Both the position numbers and the translations under genes were made by a program. Positions 1 to 12,518 of a stretch of DNA of 64,000 nt are shown here, in pieces. Each line of letters starts with the position of its first letter. The first letter of the stretch is position 1. The notes beneath the pieces are model-generated. The model was not told the origin of the DNA, ran no database searches, and saw only the letters and a list, made by a program, of their open reading frames with translations. The stretch is from Lycorma delicatula. Its lineage: Eukaryota > Arthropoda > Insecta > Hemiptera > Fulgoridae. Where the stretch lies: NCBI RefSeq assembly GCF_047948215.1, contig NC_134455.1, positions 72,069,689 through 72,133,688 on the forward strand. The letters are read 5' to 3'.

Positions 1-100
1 CGGTAGGTGGGGAGGCCTATTAGAGTATAAGAGGCACTCCCCTGGGTGGCGTAATACCAACCAGTCGGACTGGCCCAGGGGAGCAGAGTCAAAAAAAAAA
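1..100 (+). mobile_element. LINE 3' end with poly-A tail, cut by window edge
   Basis: A GC-rich stretch ends in a run of ten A at about 91-100, as expected for the 3' end of a poly-A retroelement on the plus strand. The motif GGACTGGCCCAGGGG just before the tail reappears in diverged form, in the opposite orientation, at the right edge of the window. No coding sequence of the element is inside the window, so its clade cannot be told. A SINE is also possible. Confidence 0.5.
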
Positions 101-104
101 GCTA

Positions 105-440
105 ACCTATTTCTGAGACGTGTGTTTAATTGAACCCCAAACCATTAAAGTGCCGGCCTCCGTGGCGCGAGTGGTAGCGTCTTGGCCTTTCATCCGGAGG
201 TCCCGGGTTTGATTCTCGGTCAGGCAAAAAACTCTTCACATTCATCGCGTCCTCTGAAGTAATATCTAATGGTAGTGCCGGGGAAAAAACCCACTAAAGT
301 ACACCGGTATTCACTGTCTAGTATTAAAATCCTTATAAAAACAAATGACTAGAATAAAATTTCAGATCCTTCAACTTCGAAAATCAGGTGTTAGACAACT
401 GATTTGCGACTAGTTAACCACTATACCAACTTAATGGGCT
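105..440 (-). mobile_element. SINE family A copy, interrupted by a second SINE
   Basis: Segments 105-150 and 291-440 together match the other family A copies of this window (10,527-10,838, 38,621-38,915 and 44,669-44,966) read on the minus strand. The right part ends in the tRNA-like head with a degraded box A, and the left part carries the conserved middle of the body. The copy is old and diverged, with many substitutions in the head. It is split by a tRNA-derived SINE at 151-290. Confidence 0.75.
151..290 (+). mobile_element. tRNA-derived SINE family B, nested in SINE A
   Basis: The first 75 bases resemble a tRNA gene: a box A-like block (TGGCGCGAGTGG) at about 162-173 and a box B-like block (GGGTTTGATTC) about 45 bases later, giving an internal polymerase III promoter in principle. 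An unrelated tail rich in A follows. The nearly identical 9-mers CCATTAAAG (142-150) and CCACTAAAG (291-299) flank it and read as a target duplication. The tail differs from that of the other family B copies at 9,530 and 52,940. Confidence 0.75.
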
Positions 441-2180
441 TTTATTTAATATAAGTAGAAATAATCTGAATTGATTCAGTATAAGTTTAGGAATCAGAAA
501 GAATAGGGTTTTTTGTAAACTTGTGATTTTTTTTTGTATTGAAAGGATTTAACTTCGTTACATTACTCATAAAATAAGTATTTTCCACAACGTAACTTTA
601 TAGAGAGAATAACCAATTTTACATGTTTGAAAAACGGCGTACTATAAAAATGGAATAAAACATTGGTTATTTTGCTTTTATAGCTATTAACCCTACACAA
701 ATCAATTTATGTAACCAACTTATTAAACGAGCTGTTTATTAAGTTTTTATCTAATTATATTGATTAGAAAAGCAATCTAAATTTTTATTTTATCTTTTCG
801 ATGTAGGGATCATAGTCATCTTTATTTACAGAACAAACAGTATATTATTACCTTCACAAATGATAAATTAATTTCAAGATTAATTTTTAAATCATGTTGC
901 ATTAGAGAACTTGTGAATAATTCAATTAAAAAATAAACATTCATAAAATTTCCTGTCTAAAAGTTATTTCATTGTATTTAAACGCAATTACTAGCATTAT
1001 TTAAAATGTACCTTTATAATTGAGATGTCCTTTGCATTATTATGTCGTTTCAAGCATGACTAATTGCTTCCATTTTTTTTATTTCTGTGTGTTTAGTGAT
1101 ATAATAATGTTAATGTTTACAATCCATAATGTTTACCATAATATGACCATCATTAGAATATTATTAATCTGTGAAGAATTCCCATCTCTATCAAAACTTG
1201 GGTTATTTATTGAAGTTTCCCGAAAAGTGGCAAACTGAAAACGATAATTTAACACCGAATTTTCATAATAAAATTGTGTAAAATAAATGTAACCATCTCT
1301 GAATCGTTTATTTACGCTGCGTTTTTAAAAAATATAAAAATTTAATTTATTGGAAAATACTTCCGTAAAATTACTAGAGGAACTGTTCTACAAAATAAAA
1401 AAGATGGATATCGGTTCATTTAATGAAGAATAAGACTTAATTAAAACATATATATATATATATATATATATTAAAACATATATATATATTTTATAAATAA
1501 AATCATAAACGAAAACTACTCCGTTGAGCGTTATAATAACAATAACATAAAATATTTAGATCTCAGCTAAGTCACTACGTAGATAAGAAATAAATATAAA
1601 TAGGCAGGTAAAATCGTTAGACAACAAATATTTTATTTTATAAATCTTCAGGTAACATAACCATTTTACAAAATTTTACAAAATTACACTATTATTATAT
1701 AAAACAAAAATAAACAAACAATAACAAAATGTTTCCTTTCAAATGCGAGGCTTTATCAAGTACAACCAAAAAACATAACCTACTTGATCATATAATCAAC
1801 AATATTGTACTGATCGATATACGGTAATGTATTGGTTAATACCCTTCACATATCTTATTATTCTGTCAAATTGGAAATTTGATAATAAATAATAATAATA
1901 AATTACATACATTAATAAACATACTTTTATACAATAATGTTCAGTTCTATAAAATTAATCCTTTATCACTCTTATTTAAATCAGACAAAATGTATGTAGT
2001 AGCATACACCCACTTAATCCATTAATATCCGTTCTGTTGTTAATAGAATATTTTACATTCATTAATATGAACATTTCAAGTATTAACCTCCTAGTAATGC
2101 ATACATCATATTCTAAAATTTTTACTTATTCATAATTAAAACAGAGATTATTTTCTTTTCCATGTTTGGATAAGAATGTA
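441..2180. other. AT-rich stretch without gene
   Basis: Short scattered open frames only, none with recognisable protein sequence. Two TA microsatellite runs lie near 1,449-1,470 and 1,480-1,490. Nothing else stands out. Confidence 0.6.
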
Positions 2181-2183
2181 ACC

Positions 2184-2375
2184 TCATACTTCCGGTACTT
2201 TTGAACCTCCAAACGCTTTTTTAATGTACTGTGGTATGCCCTGCATATCGACCCTGGAAATCATTACATTGACTACTATGTCTATTTTAGACTTATCAGT
2301 TGGCGATTTCAGTTTGGAGAAAAAATGGTTAGAATTGTTTAAGTTTAAATACACCACTTTAAATTCTTGTTTCAA
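2184..2375 (-). other. Short open frame, possible exon or chance
   Basis: A 63-codon frame whose C-terminal half (for example VMISRVDMQGIPQYIKKAFG) has a less biased composition than the surrounding AT-rich frames. I do not recognise the family. A clear splice acceptor or a continuing upstream exon could not be identified, so it may be chance. Listed only because it is the most protein-like piece of the first 3 kb. Confidence 0.15.
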
Positions 2376-2499
2376 AATTTTTTTGTTTTTCAGACAAATT
2401 CTGGATGTATGTAACGGTTATATAGTGCTGATAAAAGTTTTCATCATACACTGTAACTTCCATGATGTTTTATGTTGTTGTTTTCTTTAGAATTGCTTA

Positions 2500-3120
2500 T
2501 TTCATGAAAGCTATTGCGGTAAATACTGTTAACTAATTTTGTGGGATAATTTCTTTTTAATAAAAGATTTTTTGTTTCCCTAATTATTTTCCATCTTACG
2601 ATTAGGTTGGTAAATGACCCAGTAGTAATAATAGTGTAACATTGTAAATGGCTGTGTTACCTAAAGATTTATAAAATAAAATATTTGTTGTCTAAGTTTT
2701 TTATTTGCGTATTTAAATTTATGTCTATTATCTTCGTAGTGACTTATTTGTGATCTAAATATTTTACGTTACTTTTATATATATATATATATATATTCAG
2801 TTTTATTAATTAAGAGACTCCACCTTTTTAAAGACTTAAAAGATAACTAGGAATGCCTTTCTATTCAAATAATAAAGAAAAATTTTAGAAGAAAAAAAAG
2901 GTATGCTGTTTTTGAAGGGTATGAAACGTGCTTATTTCTTTGTCTCACGGCAGAGAGGGTTGAAAAGCTGATTACTCAGAATTCGAATTATTATTAACTT
3001 GTACCTAGCTTACAAATTTAAATTTGAAAGTAGTTTTGAATTAGATCATTCGAAAATAAAAAAGTCCAAGAATAATAATTAATGATATATTGCATATTAT
3101 CATTATTATTCGTATTTATT
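2500..3120. other. AT-rich stretch without gene
   Basis: Contains a TA microsatellite near 2,777-2,796 and otherwise simple AT-rich sequence. No gene or repeat recognised. Confidence 0.5.
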
Positions 3121-3121
3121 A

Positions 3122-3345
3122 CATCCCTGTACAAAGTAAAGGAAATATTGTTAACCACGAAAAATTTCGGTTTCTAGATTTTAATGGAAATATCCATTTT
3201 GACCTTCCCTAAATCCATTTTGACTAGTTTCGGCCTGACTTCTATACGTACGTGTGTATCTCACATAACTCAAAAACGATTAGTTGTAGGATGTTAAAAT
3301 TTTGGATTTAGAACTATTGTAATATGTAGTTGTGCAAAAATATAT
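3122..3345 (-). repeat. Interspersed repeat M, copy 1
   Basis: Reverse complement of the repeat at 62,790-63,045. Shared blocks include GTACAAAGTAAAGGAA at the left end, the repeated phrase meaning 'ATCCATTTTGAC', ACGTACGT, and a block around AACTCAAAAACGATTAG. The terminal block in the other copy can fold on itself (CTTCC...GGAAG), as in some MITEs. No protein. Classification is open. Confidence 0.65.
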
Positions 3346-3389
3346 CATAAGTGGTACTCATGATAATAAGTGTATGTGAAAATTATACA

Positions 3390-3937
3390 ACGATTTCAGA
3401 ACTAAGTAGCGAGGGTAATTGGCGAAGCTCCGTGGTTCACGCGGAATGATGAGATTCAGGATTATCTGGAGTTCCCATCGGTTCGTGAGATTGCACAACA
3501 GCGCAATGTCAAATACCTGCAGAGGCTTGAGAATCATGAGAACCACTTTACAATTAATCGGTAACAGCAGAGACGTCTTATAGTTGAAACGAGCCCATGT
3601 ACTCGACTTAGGGTCTGCGTAACAGTTTGGAATCTAACACCGTCATGTTTAGTGGTGTTGTATCTAATTTCTTGTTACTTCTCTTTCTTTTTCTTTTTTA
3701 TTTGTTATTAAAGTTTGCTTTGTGGACTATATGGTACTGATATTAATGGTTTGTGATTTATGACTGAGCTTGAAATTTCATATTTGCAAGTTTCCTTGCA
3801 ACTGTTTATTGTGTATTATTTATTTTGGGGGTTCCTTATGGACCTTCTTAGCACGTGCTTTTGTCAGGAAACTTACATATGGCTCCGCAGGAGAGGCGAT
3901 TGTAGTTATAATTGTATTGAGCAATAAAAAAAAATTT
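3390..3937 (+). mobile_element. Jockey-clade LINE, 5'-truncated 3' end
   Basis: The frame from about 3,429 to 3,562 encodes a typical end of a Jockey-type reverse transcriptase protein: an aromatic WFTRN start, then a block containing SVREIAQQRNVKYLQRLENH and a stop. It is followed by a 3' UTR of about 370 bases ending in GCAATAAAAAAAAA at 3,921-3,937, which serves as poly-A tail. All upstream ORF2 and ORF1 sequence is missing, the usual result of incomplete reverse transcription. It directly follows repeat M. Confidence 0.7.
3429..3562 (+). pseudogene. C-terminal end of Jockey reverse transcriptase ORF2
   Basis: About 44 codons remain. The pattern 'P-x-V-x-x-x-I ... K-Y-L-x-R-L-E-x-H-x-N' is characteristic of the extreme C-terminus of Jockey ORF2 proteins in insects. 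No catalytic domain is left, so it is a dead fragment. Confidence 0.65.
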
Positions 3938-6900
3938 TTAATTTCGACTTTTTTAAGGGACAAATTAAGGGCTTGTAAGTTGTTTTCAATTTAATATCTA
4001 CTTCAGAAAGATGTATTATAAATTTCTTCAAAAACAGGAATTGCATTTTAAAAAATATTCGCGAACTAATTATCTTTTAAGTAAATTGGAAAATCAGAAA
4101 TACTTTCGAATGACGATTACTAACATTTCTCCTGAAATAGATGAATACGGGTAGACAGTTCTAAAACAAAAAATGTAGGTTAACAAATAAAAGATGTTAC
4201 AAAACACTATAAAACAAGTACTTTTAAAAGTGATTTTTGAATAATAATAATATATTATTCGTAAATGATTATTAGGATACTAACTTTATAATTTTTTCCT
4301 TAATGTCTAGTGACAAAGATTACTTAAATATCAAAACTACCATCTACATTTGTCTACGGTTCTTGAACTTTTTCTCGTTTTACCAGTTTATTTTCTTTAT
4401 GAAATAATCATTATAGAATGTAAGATTTTCCATTAATTTCATTATGTATAGCCATGATATAAAAAAGAGGTTTTTGTGGGTCATAGAACAATATTATTAA
4501 AGATACGCTACCTTATGTAACAATAAAATTCACAGACAGATTATTACCTTATGACACTACTAGTTAAAGATAAAGAGTCTTTTGTTTTTAAATCATTAAA
4601 TTTATTTTGAATTGAAAAATTGTATTTGGAAATTGAACAAATTGCTTTCCTATTACAATAATATATACTAAGTTTTCGTTTAGCAACGGACATGTTTTTT
4701 TGGATGCTAACTATCTATTTATTTATTTCCAATCTGCTCTTTTATTTATGTCCAACTACGATTTTTACTTCCCTATCACTGAGGTTCTAGAGCTATGCGG
4801 CAAGAAAGAATAGTAATCAGTCAATTTTGGGTGTGGATTTTTTTACATTTCTCGACGTTTCATGTCCCACGAACACTAAAATATAAAAAAAATGGTTGTA
4901 GCTCTTTCTCTTGTTTTCGAACGTACTTAAGTATATGTACATGTTTCGGCGTGTTTGAAGCTTAATAAATTTTGACAAGATATACCAATTTTATAAATTA
5001 AGTTTCCCCATATCAAGAATTTAAAAAGTGTAAATCCTAGTACTTTTGGAGCTGTTACTCCAGCTTCAGGAATTTTCTAAAAGATGTTAATTCAAATTCA
5101 AATCAAATACCGTTTTAAATTAAACTGTTATGTTCATAATAGTCGGTCGTCTAGAATAAAATGAATTCGTACGTCAATAAGACAGTAACGTCATGTTAGT
5201 AAGATGTTTGCGACTATTATGAGTAAATTACTTAGTAAATTAATCTATATCAATTTTGATGAGAGTTAGCACAGAGACTTGTATAAGTATATGGTAATTT
5301 TTTGGTAACATTTTGGGGTCAATATCTCCAGTAAGTGGGATAGATTGCTTTTTTGGGGTCAATTTTCTAAAAATTTTGCTAACATAACCCTACTATCCAT
5401 CAGGCTTAGTACATGTGTATTACCTTTCCATTTTTAAAAGTATTTTTGTCATGAATTGATTTTGAAATATATTATTATTCCATTTTTAATTTGTTCTTTG
5501 CTGAATCAGTATGGGAATGAATCATGATAAAATCTTTGTGCACAATATTATAATATATGGCAGCTTTTCTCTTATACCAATGCAGCTGTATTTCGAATTT
5601 CCAGTTACATAACGTTCAAAATTTTGGATTAAAATATCATTTAATATAGAAAATACTATTTAAACCGTTTTAAATGGTTAAGATTGCTATGTTAATCGAT
5701 GATTAATTACTATACTGAATAATGGAGAGAAAAAATTAATTTCAATTTTAAAAAAATTATATAAAAAATTTCAAATTTATTTATTATCTAATTCTAAACT
5801 ATTTTGGGCTCGTTTTTCCTGTTGAATACCTCACAGTTTTTTTTTCAGTTTTACTGTTCTTAAGTTTTTTCATTTCCGGTTTTAAATGCACGCATAATAA
5901 ATTAAAATTTGGAAAAATGTTTTTTATACTTTTGAAAAAAGTAATACTTTTTTTAACTTTCTTTAAGTAATAAGAAGCTTTTGGTATTTCTAATAAACTT
6001 CTTATACTTCAAACATAGATAAGGGTGTAGTCAACCTAAAGAAAGCCCAAAAAAAACTTTTTATGAAATTTATTTTTATAATAAGTATGCTAAATTTGAA
6101 TCAGTAACTCATATTTGAGATTATTAATTAATTATTAAGTAATTTTAAATGGGTATTAATTACCGTTATCACGGTTTTACTTATAACCTAAAAATTTATT
6201 TTTATTTTTATCTAACCGAAACCATATTCGATTCAATTTCCTTTCTTTGTCTATCGAGGTATTATCTGTATAAAAACTTTATATAAATAAATACTTGTTA
6301 AAACTGCCATCTACTGAACAGAGAACTAAATGAATGCAGACATCAAAGGCAATTAAATAAAAAAATGAACTCCTAAAAAAAACTCCTTGGAAGTATGTTA
6401 GAATGTCAAATAAAACCTGCAGAATGTAAACCATTACCTGGAGCTTCTCAGGAACGTGTTGGTAGTTTAATTTCGGTAACATACCCCACATCTCGTCCAT
6501 GAAAAGTATCATGTGGCACTTTGTTACAAAAGTTTTCAAATTGGAAAGCAACGAGAGGACAGAAGAAAGCGTCGAATGATAACTTCCAATAGTGCAGTAT
6601 TTAAAGAAAGAAGAAAAACTTAGATTAGAAAATGTAAGAAAAGAGAATGGGAAATAAGGAGAAGAAGCATATGGAGCTGGGTCATCTAAGATAGCATTTC
6701 TGGTTAACTGAAAATATATTGGTATAGCGGGCGTCGTATTACTGTGCATATAGGCTGACGGCTGGCTTACCGCGCTATTAACTATTAACAATGTACTGCA
6801 TAATATGTAAGTATACGGAGCTATACGAGATGTTTTCGTAAAGCAACGGGTATCTAACTGTTCGACCCGTCCTATCTATTATCTCTCTCGCACGCAGTGT

Positions 6901-9529
6901 GCACAACTACACGCCGCCCACTATATTTCTATTCTTTTCTCAAAAAAATTATTTTTAGGTCACTGAAATCACTGGGACAGCTGTAACTCAACTTCTAAAT
7001 AAGAATGATTCTTTTAGCAAATTGCGCAGAATTTCTGGGTCTATGATTTTTTGAGAGATTGTTTTAAAGTACTTAGTATGAAAAAAGTTAAAGAGTGAAA
7101 TATCAAGTAAATAAGAAATTTTTGAACATTTTTTGATGTAGTTTTATTATGAGACTTTGAAAACAAGCAAATTAAAACCCTTTATACAAGCCATAGTGCA
7201 GAACTTTTTGTTTCATAACACAAAAATTATGATTTTAGAATAAATAGTTTTTGAGAAATATCCGTCCCAATTAATCGCTATTTATTATCCCCTACTCTAT
7301 TTTTAGCGGTTGTAATGGATATATGTGTACGATAATATAACTGTATATTTTAATTATTGTTAGATGTAAAACAGCAGAATATCTGCAAAACAAAAGAATT
7401 TTTTTGGGTTGGTTACCGCCTTAAATAAAATTAAAATACTCTCATATCTTATAAAAATGAAACTCTTAAAGAATCGCGTGTATTATGTTAACTATAATTT
7501 TTAAAACACATTATTTGTAATACTTTTGTTAAAATAAGTTAAATTTAGGCTGAAAATCTAATTTCTTACATATATTATAGTGACATGAATATTACATATT
7601 ATATTCTTACATATATCTACAAAAGAAGCCAAGAGAAGCTGTATAATACAGCTAAACCTTTATGGGTTGCTGTAAGAGTAAATCTGGAAGGGTAAAAAAG
7701 TGGATAGAGTCAGCCTTTTAGACTTGAGAGAGTAAGGGGAAGCACGCACTGTCGCCCGGACCAGATAAAGCAGGCACTTTTCTTAACCACCTCCTAGTCT
7801 CATTAAATCACACTCATTACGATCAACCCTGCTACCACTTCCTTTAAAACTACCTCAAAGATTTTTTTTAAAAAACGTTCAATTAAAATTTTTTTAATTT
7901 TATATTATCTTCATTGTTTAAGTTATTAGTTTATAATATGCATAATAATAATATAGTATATATATATATATATATGAATAATTCAATTTTAATATTTTTA
8001 TTTTTCTATTGGATATAAGTAAATAGCTTCATTAAAGGGTAAAGAATTGCGATCATGTCAAAAATGAGGTATCTGTTTTTTTACAATTTTTTTCGTGTTA
8101 AGGTACAACTAATTCATCTAGACCAAAACCTTTTCTATTAATGTTTTGAAAGTGTGTCACACTGCTTTTGGCTTTGTATCTCAAGATTGACCAAACTGAT
8201 TTTATTCAAATCTCTTGGCTCAAATATTTCTTTATATAAGTAATATTAATCGTTTTTTTATTAAATTGGATATAGTTGCGAAAATTCGTTAATATTATGA
8301 AAAAACTAATTTCGATTTCCTTAAGGGATCTAAATCCAACACCGGTTTTTTTACCCCCTTTCCAAGCCAAATAATCCAAAATTATTAAATCTGACACTTA
8401 TGCTTATGCGCACACGAAATATATTAACTTAATGTTTGTTAATATATTTCGTTAATGTTAATATATTGGAACTGCAAAATTGTGAAGAATAGTAGGTGGT
8501 AAAAAAATGTGTACACCAAGGAGGTTTAGTTACGGCACAGTTGATTTTTTTTTAGTATTATTTTTATTTAAAATAATGTTATTTAATCAGCTGTTTTGTC
8601 AGCCTATGAAAAAATAGATATTCTTAATATGTTTTAGAAAGATATCTTTCAGATTATTTTTTATAATTTTTAGTATTTATAAATAAAATATTCTTTTTAA
8701 AGTCGTATCACTTTTCCGATCCGGCTTGTGTTTTTCATTTCTAATTAAAGTTGAATTTGTGTTTACTTTTAAATATACAACAATTTTTTCAGAGTTAATA
8801 AAAACAAACAAAAAGACATTGATATCAGAAATAATCCGTTTCCATAAAAAGAGGTAAAGAAACTTCAATTACAGAAGATAAGATAAACAATGCAAAGGAG
8901 TGATATTAAATAACTATTTGGTAAGAGTACACTAAGGCTGTCTGGAATGTGAAAATCTATGTTTTCAGTTTTCCAAATAATTTTTAGATGAAAACACTTT
9001 AATTTCCTGATTAACTTCAAGAAATATTTTATTAAACTAAAGAATTTAAATACAAAATGAATCAAGGTAAAAAATATTTGTCTACGTGAGCTTGTAACTT
9101 TTTATTTAAAAATTTCATCACTAATGTTACGTAAAGTCAAATTGTAAAACCACCGGTGGATTTATTTTCCAAAAAAGGATCATCAACATCTAAACAACAT
9201 AATATGCTTTGGTATAACAAAATAAATATATAAAGACGAAAAAAATTGCGAACTTCCTTTTTAAATTTAAATCTCTCAAAATGTATATTCCTGGAACTAT
9301 TTCTTTTACTATTCATCATTAAGAATCTAACTCCAGATAATAACATTAAGAAACAAATTAAAAAAAAAAAACTTTCATACAAGCATCGGAACAATGAAGT
9401 TGGTATAATGAAAAGACTAAATCCAGTTAACCAAAAGGTATATTGATATACACCTATTGAAAATTGTAAAAACTAAAAATAATATTTAAAGGTTAATTTA
9501 TTTATAAAATTACAAACTTTTTTTTGCTT
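3938..9529. other. Long AT-rich stretch without supported gene
   Basis: No recognised protein. A slightly GC-richer patch with short unmatched sequence lies around 6,830-7,260 and another around 7,620-7,860; neither shows clear inverted ends. A TA run is at about 7,958-7,976 and a perfect 14-bp foldback at 8,415-8,451. The longest open frame (6,279-6,791, minus, 170 codons) is discussed as a weak exon candidate. Confidence 0.5.
8415..8451. repeat. Perfect foldback, 14-bp arms
   Basis: CGAAATATATTAAC at 8,415-8,428 is the exact reverse complement of 8,438-8,451, with a 9-base loop. It lies in AT-rich DNA with no associated gene. Part of a class of foldbacks seen repeatedly in this window. Confidence 0.75.
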
Positions 9530-9670
9530 CATGATATCACCACATAAGCTTGAAGCTTGTGCGTGGGGTACGGCAATGAAATTCTGTAGCGAATAAAAAA
9601 TGACCGGGATTCGAGCCCGGGACCTTCAGATGAAGGCTGAGACGCTACTATTCCGTCACGGAAATCGACA
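9530..9670 (-). mobile_element. tRNA-derived SINE family B copy
   Basis: Read on the minus strand, a tRNA-like head of about 70 bases (from 9,670 down to about 9,600) shows box A-like and a good box B-like block (GGCTCGAATCC). It is followed by a tail of about 65 bases ending in A (T on the plus strand at about 9,518-9,525). The tail matches the copy at 52,932-53,094 but not that at 151-290. Anticodon-arm bases could form a loop with TTC, so a glutamate tRNA ancestor is possible but unproven. Confidence 0.75.
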
Positions 9671-10118
9671 TTTCATTTTATAAATAAAATTATCTGAAAT
9701 TTCTAGTTATCTTATTCATGATTAATTTTTTTTTTTTTTGTTATAAAACATAATTTTGAATAAAGAAAAATTTTAACACGAGAAGCACCAAATTTGTCTC
9801 TTGATTTGCATCCCGAGAATTTTAGTACGGTTAATTTCACAAAGGGAGCAGAAAGTAGGGATAAATGTTTTACGAGTCGAAACTCGTTTTCTGACCTATA
9901 TGAACTTTTTTTTTTTTTTTTTAGCTTTTAAATCATTCCCGAAAATTTACCGAGAATTGGAATCACTCATTGTAGATAGCAAGAAAATGTTAATATTACT
10001 TGGAACATTTTTTTTTTCAAAAAGATAATTCCTTTAAAATTCTGAATTTCTTTGTCAATATTTGGTAAGTTAAATGGTAAATTTTACTCCAGTAATTGTT
10101 CCAAAGTATATATATATA

Positions 10119-10228
10119 TAATTTAAATAGATTTACGAATAATAATGGATCAATTATTAATTAAAATATATATATATATATTTTAAATAATAATTGATTT
10201 ATTATTATTCGTAAATCTATTTAAATTA
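10119..10228. repeat. Long foldback, about 54-bp arms
   Basis: The arm 10,119-10,172 is repeated as reverse complement in 10,175-10,228 with about three mismatches. The outer end reads TAATTTAAATAG on both arms. The centre is a TA run. It contains no gene and no known terminal motif. Confidence 0.8.
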
Positions 10229-10526
10229 CTTTAATTTTTTTTATGGATTTAATGTTATTGCTTCTGGTTTAAAAATCACTATAAATTAAAATAAATAATA
10301 GAGACCCTGCAAAATAATTCTGAATCTTATATAAAAGATAATGTAAAATCATCATTAAAGCTGATATATAATTTTTTAGTCTAGTAATTTATCTACAAGC
10401 ACACTTACCACAGGCTACTTTTCCGTCCGTCACAGATATTCTTGTTAAATGTTAGATATTAAACGTTGGAAACGGTTAAGAATTTTTGTTATCTAAATAA
10501 ATTATGTTACAATAAGTAATGTTAAA

Positions 10527-10838
10527 CCACCGGGTTGGTCTAGTGGTGAACGCGTCTTCTCAAATCAGCTCAATTCGAAGTCGAAATTACCAACGTTCAA
10601 ATCCTAGTAAAGGCAGTTAATTTTATACGGATTTGAATAATATATTGTGGATACCGGTATTCTTTGGTGGTTGGGTTGAAACCCAACCACATTAACGATA
10701 CATCTCAGTAATGGCCGACTTGAGACTGTACAAGACTCCACATTACTTACACTCATACATATCCTATGAAGTAACGATAGTGATTCCTGATGATGGATGA
10801 TATCCTGATGGTGATTCCCGGAGGCTAAACAGGAAAAA
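10527..10838 (+). mobile_element. SINE family A, full-length copy with target duplication
   Basis: The head contains box A (TGGTCTAGTGG, about 10,536-10,546) and box B (CGTTCAAATCC, about 10,593-10,603), followed by a body of about 220 bases and the family end GGCTAAACAGGAAAAAAA. The 9-mer AATGTTAAA occurs just before (10,518-10,526) and just after (10,839-10,847), a clean target duplication of a LINE-mobilised SINE. This is the reference copy for the family in this window. Confidence 0.9.
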
Positions 10839-10854
10839 AATGTTAAAAATTCCA

Positions 10855-11380
10855 TTTCTTTATGAAATTGAACGGAACGGAACCCAAGGATAGCGGGAGA
10901 GTTTGTATCTCCCTACTCGCAGAACCTGAACAAATGTCCGTTGCTGTTGTGTCTGTCATTTATCGGGCGGTTTATTATTTATGTAGTGGTGGTCATAATG
11001 GTTTTGTTTTATTTAGGGACGTAATTGGTATTTGCGTTCCGATCTAGAGCGGTTAGAATTTGGTGACCAGGGCTGCTCTTGGTAGACTAGGCGCATATGA
11101 GTTTCGTTCTCCCGGAGTGTTTCCACTTTAATTCATCTTCTGAAGTGCTTTCGGTGCTCGCGCCTTCCGGTCTAGGAGGAATACGCCTTTCGATGGCCCT
11201 AGTGTTTGGAGGAGGAGGCAATGCACTCCCCTTTACGGAGGGAGTCGCATGTTGTAGCTGGGACGTTATTGTAAGTAGTAGGAAAGGATGATGAGTGTTT
11301 CTCTTTAGTGTGGTGAAGTAAGATGACGTTCTTCCCTCGGGCTGTTTTAGTTGCTGCTTCTCGGACTTTATAAAACATTG
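10855..11380. other. GC-richer segment, unassigned
   Basis: Composition is clearly richer in G and C than its surroundings. Open frames of 61-64 codons occur but carry no recognisable protein. The segment runs into AT-rich sequence after GGACTTTATAAAACATTG near 11,370. It could be an untranslated part of a LINE or a SINE-like element; no second copy is in the window to test this. Confidence 0.35.
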
Positions 11381-11513
11381 TAAAGAAATAATATTATTCT
11401 GTTAATAATTGACGGAGAAATTTCACTCTTCTGTTACCACGATTTTAACATTAATAAAATATTTTCATTCCGTTTGTTGCAAGACTTCTTTTTGAATTAT
11501 ACTAACTACATAG

Positions 11514-12170
11514 TGTTACAAGTAGAGATGTATTCAGAACGAAGAGAGAGAAGATAAAGAAATAATAATCTAGAAGGGACAACAAAGAGATTCTTTCTAG
11601 AAAAAGACGTATGTAAAAGCTTAAAAGGTGCGGACAGTAAAAATTATTACGCTTTAACGATCAAAAGAATGGGTCGGGTACTAGATCTGCTGGCCAAAAA
11701 GTATAAATACTGCCGAAGACCAGTGGAGTAGAGTTAGTAGTTTTTGAATTTCGAGTTCTGTGTAGAGTGCGATAAAAGCGATAACTGTAAGTGTTTGGTA
11801 ACTAAGAGTGAAGAAAGAGTCACGAGTATTCCATTTATGTCAGTGGTTGAAAAGAAGAAGCTGTTGAGTTTTTTGTAAACAGGAGAAAAAATTACAGTAT
11901 TAGATTCACTCATAATGTGTAGGATAGTTATTTTGTAATCAGTAAAAGTAAATAATGCAGAAGATGAATTGTGAATTTTATATTGTTAATGCAATATTAG
12001 TTTCTACCAGTCATTATTACTGTTATGCGACTACATTTTGATATTTTTAATTCAATTGCGATTAAATAAATTTTGTTTTTAATTTAAATTACGATTTTAT
12101 ATATTATTTTATTATATATAATTGAGAATAATTAATTGTACTTATAAGAAATTTTTATGAGTGTTACACA
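11514..12170 (+). repeat. LTR-like segment, possible solo LTR
   Basis: The stretch begins at TGTTACAAG (11,514), has a TATA box context GTATAAATAC at 11,701-11,710, and a purine-rich region downstream ending in AT-rich sequence with AATAAA. This resembles an LTR with its promoter, but no flanking internal region, primer binding site or convincing target duplication was found, and the right boundary is uncertain. Confidence 0.35.
11701..11710 (+). promoter_or_regulatory. TATA box of LTR-like segment
   Basis: GTATAAATAC stands in a locally GC-richer context, about 30 bases upstream of a possible initiation region near 11,735-11,745. It is the only well-formed core promoter I see in this interval. 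Function is inferred. Confidence 0.35.
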
Positions 12171-12292
12171 CGCGACAATAGTTATTCTACAGTTAAATCC
12201 ATGTAAGATGAATCATTTTTTTTAAAATAAGATTTTAGAGATTCTTTAAAACACAGTGGTTAACTCGTTATTTAATAAATCTAATATTGTAA

Positions 12293-12348
12293 ATGAAGAG
12301 GTTTTTAAAAGATATATACATATATATATCTTTTAAAAACCTCTTCAT
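12293..12348. repeat. Perfect foldback, 24-26-bp arms
   Basis: The arm starting GAAGAGGTTTTTAAAAG at 12,295 is exactly mirrored in 12,323-12,346, with only four unpaired central bases. No terminal duplication, gene or poly-A tail is associated with it. Confidence 0.85.
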
Positions 12349-12518
12349 AAATATATATTTTTTTTTTCTTAACGTAGTTATTTGGTTTTTATCACTGCTC
12401 AAAACATTCAGAATTTTAACTAGAACAAAATAAAGTGATTTAATCTGAAAAAATAAAATTTTAAAAACTTATGTTAACCCTCAAAAAATGAAAATAAGGC
12501 ATTATAATAAATAATATC

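Noticed and set aside
9600..9670. Functional tRNA gene
   Set aside because: The tRNA-like part continues into a SINE tail shared with another copy, and the stems are imperfect; the same holds for 151-225 and 53,022-53,094.
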